A DNA stretch of 64,000 nt from Bombella pollinis (GTDB lineage Bacteria > Pseudomonadota > Alphaproteobacteria > Acetobacterales > Acetobacteraceae): the NCBI RefSeq assembly GCF_026385485.1, contig NZ_JANIDX010000002.1, positions 62,001 through 126,000 on the forward strand, in the 5' to 3' direction. Below, in pieces: positions 28,455-36,443 of the stretch (its first letter is position 1; the number at the start of each line of letters is the position of its first letter). A program made the position numbers and the translations under genes. Under the pieces are notes generated by a model. It saw only the letters and a program-made list of their open reading frames with translations. It did no database searches and was not told where the DNA came from.

Positions 28455-30368
28455 TTATTGGCAGGAGAGACATTCCTCATAGCTCCCCGCCCCACTCTCT
28501 GCATGGCGCGGTGTGGCTTGAGGGAGGTGATCATCATCACCCTCCATGATATCGCGTTTCACCGCCATATTGGAAACAGTATCAGCCCGTTGGATGGATA
28601 AAGAGCGGCAGTAATAAAGAGATTTTACACCTTTTTTCCACGCTTCGTAATGAATACGCACAAGGTCGCGCTTATGCACATCTGCCGGCAAGAAAAGATT
28701 AACCGATTGCGACTGACAGATGAACGGCGCACGATCAGCCGCATGCTCAATCACCCAACGCTGGTCAATCTCAAAGGCTGTCTTAAAGACATCTTTTTCA
28801 TCCTGAGAGAGGAAGTCCAAATGTTGGACAGAGCCCTTACTCAACGTGATGGAAGACCAGACCTCATCCGTATCCTGCCCATATTTCTGCAACAGCGTAG
28901 CGAGATGGCGATTCCGCACTGTAAAGGAGCCGGAGAGCGTTTTTTGCAAAAAGACATTCGCACTAATTGGGTCAATCCCGGGGCTGGCATTCCCCGCAAT
29001 GATGGAGATAGATGCTGTCGGTGCAACAGCCATCTTATGAGAGAACCGTTCTTGAATCCCATAATCTGCCGCATCGGGGCATGGGCCACGCGTTTTTGCA
29101 AGAGCGCGTGATGCTGCGGCTGTTTGCTCGGCAATGTGCTGGAAGAACTTCTTATTCCACACCTTGGCCATCACGCTGCCAAAAGGAATCATCTTCGACT
29201 GCAAGAAGGAATGAAAGCCCATAACCCCCAAGCCGACCGAACGCTCCCGCATGGCGGCATAACGTGCATGCTCCATATCGTTAGGGGCATTATCGATAAA
29301 ATCCTGAAGGACATTATCTAAAAAGAGCATCACATCTTCAATAAAGTGCGGCTCATCTTTCCACTCATCCCAATATTCGAGATTTAAAGAGGAGAGGCAG
29401 CACACCGCTGTGCGTGTCTTGCCGTGATGGTCTATCCCTGTTGGCAAGGTAATCTCCGCACAAAGGTTAGAGGTTTTAACCTCCAACCCCGCAAGACGAT
29501 GATGCTCTGGCCGTGCGCGATTCACCGTGTCGGAAAAGACGATATAAGGCTCGCCCTGCTCCATCCGCGCCGTAAGCAGACGAATCCATAACGCACGCGC
29601 CGAGACCTTCCGAATCACACTATGATCCTTCGGGGAGATCAGAGCCCATTCCTCATCACCCGCAACAGCGCGCATGAAGTCATCTGTAAGCAAAACACCA
29701 TGATGGAGATTTAGAGCCTTACGATTCGGGTCCCCCCCCGTGGGGCGACGCATCTCGATAAACTCCTCAATCTCAGGGTGCCAAACCGGCAGATAAACAG
29801 CGGCGGACCCACGGCGTAAACTCCCCTGACTAATGGCGAGTGTTAAACTATCCATCACCCGGATGAAGGGGATCACCCCAGAGGTCTTCCCATTACGGCC
29901 GATATTCTCCCCAATGGAGCGCAAATTACCCCAATAAGAGCCAATCCCGCCGCCCTTTGCCGCAAGCCAGACATTCTCATTCCAGAGCCCGACAATCCCT
30001 TCTAGGCTATCTTCAGACTCATTAAGGAAGCAAGAAATTGGCAACCCACGATTCGTCCCCCCATTGGAGAGAATAGGCGTTGCGGGCATAAACCAATGGC
30101 GCGACATATAATCATAAATACGCTGCGCGTGCCCCTCATCCGCCCCATAACGCGAGGCAACACGGGCAAATAACCCTTGGTACGTCTCACCTTCTAACAG
30201 ATAGCGGTCATCTAAAGTGGCACGGCCAAACGCCGTCAGCCGTTCATCCCGTTCTGGATTTATATAAACAGGATGACGCCCCGGTAATTGCACTCTCTCT
30301 GCAAAAAGTTCAGGCTCTGTCGCCTTACCCGATGGCCGCGCGGCTGTCTGCACGTCAGGCGTTGTCAT
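28455..30368 (-). CDS. nrdA: Ribonucleoside-diphosphate reductase, alpha subunit (class I)
   Basis: A 637-residue R1 subunit. It has the substrate-site block LNHHGVLL/NLHHGVLLTDDFM, KTSNLCAEITLP with an active-site cysteine, and the C-terminal redox pair in EECLSCQ. It is shorter than the 760-residue E. coli protein; I see no N-terminal ATP-cone, so overall allosteric activity control may be missing or elsewhere. AAGGGG precedes the ATG. Two NrdR-like boxes lie about 107-156 bp upstream, which predicts repression by NrdR when nucleotide pools are high. Confidence 0.94.
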   Translation of the reverse strand: MTTPDVQTAARPSGKATEPELFAERVQLPGRHPVYINPERDERLTAFGRATLDDRYLLEGETYQGLFARVASRYGADEGHAQRIYDYMSRHWFMPATPILSNGGTNRGLPISCFLNESEDSLEGIVGLWNENVWLAAKGGGIGSYWGNLRSIGENIGRNGKTSGVIPFIRVMDSLTLAISQGSLRRGSAAVYLPVWHPEIEEFIEMRRPTGGDPNRKALNLHHGVLLTDDFMRAVAGDEEWALISPKDHSVIRKVSARALWIRLLTARMEQGEPYIVFSDTVNRARPEHHRLAGLEVKTSNLCAEITLPTGIDHHGKTRTAVCCLSSLNLEYWDEWKDEPHFIEDVMLFLDNVLQDFIDNAPNDMEHARYAAMRERSVGLGVMGFHSFLQSKMIPFGSVMAKVWNKKFFQHIAEQTAAASRALAKTRGPCPDAADYGIQERFSHKMAVAPTASISIIAGNASPGIDPISANVFLQKTLSGSFTVRNRHLATLLQKYGQDTDEVWSSITLSKGSVQHLDFLSQDEKDVFKTAFEIDQRWVIEHAADRAPFICQSQSVNLFLPADVHKRDLVRIHYEAWKKGVKSLYYCRSLSIQRADTVSNMAVKRDIMEGDDDHLPQATPRHAESGAGSYEECLSCQ

Positions 30369-30474
30369 GAATCGAGCCCCTTATCCTGAGTTCTTTTATA
30401 GTCCGTTGAGTACCCTCATCTCCCATGTATAAGGGGCACATTTCAAGGCTTGTTTTTTGCAGATAATTGTGATT

Positions 30475-30524
30475 ATGCCGATATATAGCTATTAAAGAAT
30501 GGTTTAGAACACTATATATTGTTT
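30475..30524 (-). promoter_or_regulatory. Pair of NrdR-like boxes upstream of nrdAB
   Basis: ACACTATATATTGTTT (30509-30524) matches the NrdR-box consensus at 15 of 16 positions by my count. A weaker second copy has the core CGATATATAG (30479-30488). The cores start 33 bases apart, about three helical turns, close to the spacing usual for paired NrdR boxes. Binding is inferred. Confidence 0.75.
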
Positions 30525-30542
30525 TTATAACTTATAACCCGA

Positions 30543-30564
30543 CTTTAAGAGTCGCCTCTTAAAG
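30543..30564 (-). terminator. Perfect 9-bp hairpin with GNRA loop across the aroC stop codon
   Basis: On the aroC strand CTTTAAGAG, loop GCGA, CTCTTAAAG forms a perfect 9-bp stem capped by a GNRA tetraloop. The TAA stop lies in the stem. No T run follows, so it may protect the 3' end or terminate weakly before the nrd promoter region. Confidence 0.5.
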
Positions 30565-31653
30565 CCATCCGCACTGCGCGTGATTCCGCAAAAGCTGGTC
30601 AGCGAGAATACACGCCACCATCGCCTCCGCCACTGGTACAGCTCGAATCCCAATACAAGGGTCATGCCGTCCCTTCGTCATCACATCCACAGCCTCGCCA
30701 GCACGATTAATGCTTGGGACAGGGATGAGGATGGAGCTGGTCGGTTTAATGGCCATGCGCGCAACAATAGGTTGTCCTGTTGAGATTCCTCCCAGAATCC
30801 CACCTGCATGATTGCTCAAAAACACGGGCTCTAAAGGCGATTCCGAAGGCCGGATAGGGTCAGCATTCTCATGCCCATGTAGAGCCGCAACAGCCATGCC
30901 GTCACCAATCTCGACCGCTTTAATGCCGTTAATCCCCATCAAGCCGCCCGCAAGTTCAGCATCTAACTTGCCATAAACGGGTGCCCCCAAACCGGCGGGC
31001 ACCCCTTCTGCCACAACTTCAAGAGTCGCCCCGATGGATGAACCGGCCTTTCTCACAGCCTCTAGCTGCTCGCTCCATTGCGGAACAATCGCCGCATCGG
31101 GGGAGAAGAAGGGATTGCGTTCCACCTCATCCCATGCCCAGCGCGCATAATCCACCTTTTGATGGCCAATCGCCGTTAATGCCCCACGGATGACGAGCTG
31201 CGGCCCCACAAGCTCCCGCAAGATCACGCGCGCCACAGCCCCTGCCGCCACCCGCATAGCCGTCTCGCGCGCGGAGGACCGCCCGCCACCACGGTAATCG
31301 CGTATGCCGTATTTAAGGTCATACGCGATATCTGCATGGCCGGGACGATATTGCTGGGCAATTTCCCCATAATCCTTGGAGCGTTGATCCGTATTCTCAA
31401 TCATCAAAGAGATGGGCGTTCCCGTCGTCTGCCCTTCAAACACACCGGAGAGGATGCGCACTTGGTCAGCCTCGCGCCGTTGTGTCGTATAGCGCGACTG
31501 GCCGGGCCGCCTTTTATCCAACCAAGGCTGGATGTCCTCCTCCGACAGCTTCAGACGCGGGGGACAGCCATCAATCACACAGCCAATCGCTGGCCCGTGG
31601 CTTTCCCCCCATGTTGTTACACGCAACAAACGCCCAAAGCTGTTCTCTGACAT
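30559..31653 (-). CDS. aroC: Chorismate synthase
   Basis: A 364-residue enzyme with the family signatures GESHGPAIGCVIDGCPP near the N-terminus, RPGHADIAYDLKYGIRDYRGGGRSSARETA in the middle and RHDPC near the C-terminus. It uses reduced FMN to convert EPSP to chorismate, feeding the chorismate mutase at 20982-21284. It lies five bases after fabI on the same strand. Its stop codon is inside a strong hairpin. Confidence 0.95.
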   Translation of the reverse strand: MSENSFGRLLRVTTWGESHGPAIGCVIDGCPPRLKLSEEDIQPWLDKRRPGQSRYTTQRREADQVRILSGVFEGQTTGTPISLMIENTDQRSKDYGEIAQQYRPGHADIAYDLKYGIRDYRGGGRSSARETAMRVAAGAVARVILRELVGPQLVIRGALTAIGHQKVDYARWAWDEVERNPFFSPDAAIVPQWSEQLEAVRKAGSSIGATLEVVAEGVPAGLGAPVYGKLDAELAGGLMGINGIKAVEIGDGMAVAALHGHENADPIRPSESPLEPVFLSNHAGGILGGISTGQPIVARMAIKPTSSILIPVPSINRAGEAVDVMTKGRHDPCIGIRAVPVAEAMVACILADQLLRNHAQCGWL

Positions 31654-31658
31654 AGCTA

Positions 31659-32510
31659 TTAATCCTCTGAGGATAGGGTCATATCTGGGGCTTCTGGGTT
31701 CTTCATGCCGATAATGTTATAGCCGCAATCCACATGGTGAATCTCGCCAGTTACACCAGCGGAAAGGTCGGAGAGAAAATACAACCCAGAGCCACCAACA
31801 TCCTTCAGCGATACATTCCGCTCCAGCGGGGCATTAATCTGATTCCAACGCAGAATATAGCGGAAATCCCCAATCCCATTAGCCGCTAATGTCATGATTG
31901 GACCGGCGGAAATCCCATTCACCCGGATATTATCGCGCCCTAAATCCACCGCCATATACCGCACAGAGGCCTCCAAAGCGGCTTTGGCAACACCCATCAC
32001 GTTATAATGCGGCATTACACGCTCTGCACCGAGATAAGTCAGCGTCAATAAAGAGCCACCCTCATTCATCATCGCTGCGGCACGCCGCGCTACAGCGGTA
32101 AAGGAGAAGCATGAAATATCCAATGCTTTAAGAAAAGCCTCACGTGGCGTATCAACATAACGCCCGCGTAGATATTGCTTATCAGCCCAGCCAATCGCAT
32201 GGACGACAAAGTCAATCTTGCCCCACTTCTTCTCAATCTCATCAAAGGTGGCATTAATAGCGGCATCATCACCCACATCACAGGGTAACACCATCTCCGA
32301 ACCCACACTCTCCGCTAGGGGGCGTACCCGTTTCCCCAACGCTTCGCCTTGGTAGGTAAAGGCAATCTCCGCCCCTTGGTCCGCACAAGATTTTGCAATG
32401 GCCCATGCGATGGAGTTCTTATTCGCCACACCCATCACGACACCACGCTTGCCTGCCATGAGTGTCCCCTTGGCTGTTGCCTCTAGCGTATGAGATTCTT
32501 TCTCCGACAT
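31659..32510 (-). CDS. fabI: Enoyl-[acyl-carrier-protein] reductase (NADH) FabI
   Basis: From ATG 32510 (AAGGGGGGA directly upstream) the product is 283 residues; an upstream in-frame extension has no ribosome site and is rejected. FabI signs are GVANKNSIAWAIAK at the cofactor site, HAIGWADK, and the Tyr-x6-Lys pair around HYNVMGVAKAALE. It performs the last step of fatty-acid elongation and is the triclosan target class. It precedes aroC by five bases and is divergent from waaA. Confidence 0.94.
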   Translation of the reverse strand: MSEKESHTLEATAKGTLMAGKRGVVMGVANKNSIAWAIAKSCADQGAEIAFTYQGEALGKRVRPLAESVGSEMVLPCDVGDDAAINATFDEIEKKWGKIDFVVHAIGWADKQYLRGRYVDTPREAFLKALDISCFSFTAVARRAAAMMNEGGSLLTLTYLGAERVMPHYNVMGVAKAALEASVRYMAVDLGRDNIRVNGISAGPIMTLAANGIGDFRYILRWNQINAPLERNVSLKDVGGSGLYFLSDLSAGVTGEIHHVDCGYNIIGMKNPEAPDMTLSSED

Positions 32511-32681
32511 GGTCCCCCCTTGAGAATGGTCCAGCATATGTAATAAATTGGGCCATCTCGTTGCACAAGGATGGCCGCACGGCAAGAGGACACTGCCTTC
32601 ACGACATTGTTTTCCGCCTCATCCGGTGTTGTTCTACGGCAGATGATGCGAAAATGCACCACCGGGAAAAGATAGCCCCCT

Positions 32682-33932
32682 ATGCGCTTTGCCCCTCTCC
32701 TGTGCCTTTGGTCTCTCATTGGTTATATGGCCATGCCATGGCTATGCCGCCATACCCGTACCCGTTTACGCATTGGCAAAGAAGATGGCTCCCGCCTACA
32801 AGAGCGTTTTGGCCAGCCCACCCAGCCACGCCCGCCTCTTAACGCGCCCCTTTTATGGCTCCATGCCGCAAGTGTAGGGGAAAGCCGCGCGGCTCTTCCT
32901 GTGATTGATGCGCTCTTAAAGCTCCAGCCCACTCTTACCATCTTGGTAACAACAGCAACCCTTACGGGCGGGCAAGTCATTACAGCTCATGCTCCCCCTT
33001 ATAAAGGCCGCTTGCTGCATCAATTTATCCCCTACGATGCCCCTCATTTGCTCAGTCGCTTCCTCACCCATTGGCGACCTGATGGGCTAGTCCTGATAGA
33101 GAGTGAATTATGGCCGGGTTTGCTATGCCTCTGCCGAAGACAACATATCCCTGTTATGCTACTCAACGGGCGGCTCTCGGCGCGTTCTGCCCGCCGCTGG
33201 CGGTTGGCAGCCCCTCTTTTGCGTTACTTATTACGCCCTTGCCGCTGGATTATGCCACGCAGCCATGCTGATGAACGTGCCTTCGCACAGCTCGGCATAA
33301 CCTCTTTGCTGCCACCAGCAGACCTAAAGGAAGATGCTCCCCCCCTCTCTTTTGATTCCACAGAAGCCGCACATATACGCCAACAGCTTGGCGATCGCCC
33401 TCTCTTTGTTGCGGCCTCTACCCACCAAGGCGAGGAAGACCTCATCGTTGCCGCTGTGCAAGAAGCCCGTCAACAACGACCTAACCTCCTTACCGTTATC
33501 ATTCCCCGCCACCCAGAGCGTGGAGCAGCTTTAGCGACCCACTTTAAGGCCCCACGCCGCTCCCAACACACCATACCACACCATAATGAGAGCCTCTGGA
33601 TTATCGATACATTAGGTGAGGTCGGTTTATTCCTCCACTTAGCTGAGCGTGTTTTTATTGGTCATTCTCTCTGCCCACCCGGCGGAGGACATAACCCCTT
33701 GGAATCTCTGCGTTTTCATCGTCCTACAGCCTGTGGACCCTATATGCAAAACTGGCAGGATATTTGTGCCACATATGCCACATTCCTCCATCGCTTAGAG
33801 GGGCAAGAAGCCTTAACCCAATGGCTTATAAAGCCCGTCATCCCAGCTCCCCCGCCTTTAAAACGCACTCATATTAGCCATGATATTTCATGCCTTATTC
33901 TTACCACAATCCTTAGCCATAAGGAAAAGTGA
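32682..33932 (+). CDS. waaA: 3-deoxy-D-manno-octulosonic acid transferase
   Basis: A 416-residue GT30 family protein with an N-terminal membrane anchor (about 1-22), WLHAASVGE, VLIESELWPGLL and the C-terminal GGGHNPLE motif with a downstream GPYMQNW. It attaches Kdo to lipid IVA. It begins the lipid A block waaA-lpxK-lpxL; its stop shares one base with the lpxK ATG. Whether one or two Kdo residues are added cannot be told. Confidence 0.92.
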   Translation: MRFAPLLCLWSLIGYMAMPWLCRHTRTRLRIGKEDGSRLQERFGQPTQPRPPLNAPLLWLHAASVGESRAALPVIDALLKLQPTLTILVTTATLTGGQVITAHAPPYKGRLLHQFIPYDAPHLLSRFLTHWRPDGLVLIESELWPGLLCLCRRQHIPVMLLNGRLSARSARRWRLAAPLLRYLLRPCRWIMPRSHADERAFAQLGITSLLPPADLKEDAPPLSFDSTEAAHIRQQLGDRPLFVAASTHQGEEDLIVAAVQEARQQRPNLLTVIIPRHPERGAALATHFKAPRRSQHTIPHHNESLWIIDTLGEVGLFLHLAERVFIGHSLCPPGGGHNPLESLRFHRPTACGPYMQNWQDICATYATFLHRLEGQEALTQWLIKPVIPAPPPLKRTHISHDISCLILTTILSHKEK

Positions 33933-34912
33933 TGAAACTGACTGCTCCTTCTTTCTGGCAAGGCGATAAGCCAAGTAGCCTCTCTAACCTTCTGCTCCCC
34001 GCCAGCAAAGTGACGGAAGCTCTCAGCCACCATCGCCAAAAAAAACCGTCTCTTAAAGTATCTGTGCCCGTCTTATGTTGTGGCAATATCAGCGTGGGCG
34101 GGACGGGTAAAACGCCACTTGCGCTTCATATCCTCCAAAAGCTGATCCAACGTGGGCATAATCCTCATGTCATTACGCGCGGCTATGGGGGCCGCTCCAA
34201 AAAGACGGGGCACATACATCCCCAACATGATAAGGCGATAGAAGTCGGGGATGAGGCTATGCTACTCGCTCAGCTAGCCCCAACATGGCGTGGGCCCGAC
34301 CGTTACGCCAATGCCCAACAGGCTATTAAAGCCGGGGCTGATTGCCTTATTATGGATGATGGTCTGCAAGACCCCACCCTCCATAAAGATTTAGCCATCC
34401 TCACCATTGACGGCCCTGCGGGCTTTGGTAATCAACGCCTTCTTCCTGCTGGCCCCTTGCGGGAAACATTGGCCGAGGCCTTACCGCGTTTAGATGCAGC
34501 CGTCCTTTTTGGAGAGGATACCCACAACATAGCCGAGCAATTACCTAAATCCTTACCTTTATTAAAAGGCCAGCTCACACCCTCTCCTGCCATTCACCAG
34601 CTCAAAGGGCGTAACATTATTGCCTTTGCAGGCATTGGCAGGCCGGAGAAGTTCTTCACAATGCTCCGTGAGGCTAATCTAACCATTTTAAGAACGCTCT
34701 CTTTCCCCAACCATCATATTTACTCCGAACGTGACCTTCAGCATCTTGCTCAGCTTACCCACACACCTAATACGGTCTTAGTCACGACTGAAAAAGATAA
34801 TGTGAAACTGCCGTCTCTCTTTCAGCAATGCATTACCACCATTAAAATTGAACCCACATGGCATAATCCCGCCCTGCAAGAGGAGCTTCTGGACCGCTTC
34901 ATGTCGTGCTAA
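33932..34912 (+). CDS. lpxK: Tetraacyldisaccharide 4'-kinase LpxK
   Basis: A 326-residue kinase with an unusual Walker A (GNISVGGTGKTP), ITRGYGGRSK, MDDGLQDP, and GPLRE, all typical of LpxK. It phosphorylates the 4' position of the lipid A disaccharide at the inner membrane. Start at the ATG sharing a base with the waaA TGA, with AAGGA six bases upstream. A GTG three bases earlier is in frame but less likely. Confidence 0.93.
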   Translation: MKLTAPSFWQGDKPSSLSNLLLPASKVTEALSHHRQKKPSLKVSVPVLCCGNISVGGTGKTPLALHILQKLIQRGHNPHVITRGYGGRSKKTGHIHPQHDKAIEVGDEAMLLAQLAPTWRGPDRYANAQQAIKAGADCLIMDDGLQDPTLHKDLAILTIDGPAGFGNQRLLPAGPLRETLAEALPRLDAAVLFGEDTHNIAEQLPKSLPLLKGQLTPSPAIHQLKGRNIIAFAGIGRPEKFFTMLREANLTILRTLSFPNHHIYSERDLQHLAQLTHTPNTVLVTTEKDNVKLPSLFQQCITTIKIEPTWHNPALQEELLDRFMSC

Positions 34913-34923
34913 ACCCCTAAAAC

Positions 34924-35823
34924 ATGAAGACTCATTTAGAAGCGTGGGGTTTAAACGGGCTGTTATGGTGCTTTAGCAAACTTCCCCCCGCTTTTGCCTC
35001 GACCCTTGGGGGGATGATAGCGCGTTCTTTGGGTCGCTTTCTGCCCTCCTCCCATAATGCGATGGTCAATCTCCAACGCGCCTTCCCCTCCATGAGCAAG
35101 GAAGAACGACAGGCCATCATCTATAATTGTTGGGAGAATCTAGGCCGTACTTTCGCAGAATTCCCCCATCTTGCACGCTTGCCCGCTCACCCTGATAACG
35201 GGCCGGGATGGCATGTCCTAAACGACTATATTTTACACCATGCCCGTGCGCAGCAACGGCCTATTATTTTCTTCTCCGGCCATTTAGGGAATTGGGAACT
35301 CATGCCCCTTATTGTGGCGCGTTATGGCCTTACTTTCTCCCCTTTTTACCGGGCACCGAACAACCCATTGGTTGATCGTCTCCTCTGCCAATTACGCCGC
35401 AATATTGTTAATCAACCCGTGCCATTCTTTCCTAAAGGCAAGCAAGGGGCGTTAGAAGCCATACGTCACCTCGCTAAGGGTGGGCATCTTGGTGTATTAG
35501 GCGACCAGAAAATGAATGACGGGATAGAGGTCTCCTTCTTCGGCCACCCCACCATGACAGCCCCCGCCACAGCTGCCTTGGCCCTACGCTTTAATGCCTT
35601 AATCATCACCGGCCGGGTTTGGCGAGATGGGCCTGCACGCCTTACCTTAGAGGTCTGCTCCTGTCTAGACCCACACATGATGGTTCCCCCTTCCTCATCC
35701 CGCCAAGAGAAAATCCATCATCTAACACAGCATCTTAATGACCAACTGGAATCATGGATTACAGAACGGCCGAGTGATTGGCTCTGGCTACATCGCCGCT
35801 GGGAAAAAAAGTATTATCGATAA
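34924..35823 (+). CDS. Lipid A biosynthesis lauroyl/myristoyl acyltransferase (LpxL/LpxM family)
   Basis: A 299-residue acyltransferase. The catalytic HX4E motif is SGHLGNWE; FYRAPNNPLVDRLL and GDQKMNDG follow, and the C-terminal WLHRRW is typical of HtrB-like enzymes. It adds secondary acyl chains to Kdo2-lipid A. Starts 11 bp after lpxK. Whether it is LpxL or LpxM in function is not resolved. Confidence 0.9.
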   Translation: MKTHLEAWGLNGLLWCFSKLPPAFASTLGGMIARSLGRFLPSSHNAMVNLQRAFPSMSKEERQAIIYNCWENLGRTFAEFPHLARLPAHPDNGPGWHVLNDYILHHARAQQRPIIFFSGHLGNWELMPLIVARYGLTFSPFYRAPNNPLVDRLLCQLRRNIVNQPVPFFPKGKQGALEAIRHLAKGGHLGVLGDQKMNDGIEVSFFGHPTMTAPATAALALRFNALIITGRVWRDGPARLTLEVCSCLDPHMMVPPSSSRQEKIHHLTQHLNDQLESWITERPSDWLWLHRRWEKKYYR

Positions 35824-36003
35824 CAATATGGTAACTTCCCTCTAGTCATGCGCTCAAAACATGGTAGGATTGCAAAATAGGAACCAACTCATAAGGATTG
35901 CGTGTTTCCATTCATTTTTTGCATAACACGCACAGCTTTAAGAGGATGTTCATAGAGGAATGTGGCAGCACAATTGCCCGTTCTTATAAAAGGAGATGCT
36001 GAC

Positions 36004-36387
36004 ATGGCTCAAAAAGCGTTTCGTGTGGCAGATCGTGCCGCTACTGCCTCCTCCGCCCAACAGGGCTCTGCCATTATCATCCCTTTTCGTCAGAAGATTC
36101 TCCCGCGCCATCATCACTATCTCGCCCAATGGCTAACCGCGAGCGAACCGATGGGGATTCTTGATGCCTCGATTGAGACTATGGTTGAGGAGCCTTCCCC
36201 TCTCATTGTGATTTGGGTACGGGAAAATGCAGACCCTGCTTATCTCATCCGCTTAGAGGGGCCGCAATGGGTGTTGATGGATTGCCTAAGAGAGCATGAG
36301 CTTGGCCGTTATACAGATTTGAGCGCGGCACTCCATACAATTCGTCCCGTTCTCCCTCTCTCACCCGAACATACAGCATCTTGTTAA
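36004..36387 (+). CDS. Conserved-looking small protein of unknown function (127 residues)
   Basis: I do not recognise the family. The ATG at 36004 is preceded by AGGAG, and a rho-independent hairpin follows the stop, so it looks like a single-gene unit. The protein is soluble. A polar Ala/Ser-rich N-terminus leads to IIIPFRQKILPRHHHYLAQWL, then LIVIWVRENADPAYLI and WVLMDCLREHELG, suggesting an alpha/beta domain. A 180-bp leader precedes it, in which I see only a 7-bp repeat (GCGTGTT/AACACGC at 35900-35931). Confidence 0.7.
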   Translation: MAQKAFRVADRAATASSAQQGSAIIIPFRQKILPRHHHYLAQWLTASEPMGILDASIETMVEEPSPLIVIWVRENADPAYLIRLEGPQWVLMDCLREHELGRYTDLSAALHTIRPVLPLSPEHTASC

Positions 36388-36388
36388 G

Positions 36389-36423
36389 AAAAAGCCCGCC
36401 TAAACATACAGACGGGCTTTTTT
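36389..36423. terminator. Bidirectional rho-independent terminator
   Basis: AAAAAGCCCG (36389-36398) pairs with CGGGCTTTTT (36413-36422), with T and A runs on the two sides. It separates the convergent 127-residue gene and the LpoA-like gene. Confidence 0.9.
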
Positions 36424-36443
36424 CTATCTATGAGGCACGCCCT

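Noticed and set aside
32511..32585. N-terminal extension of FabI
   Set aside because: No ribosome site upstream, while AAGGGGGGA directly precedes the ATG at 32510.
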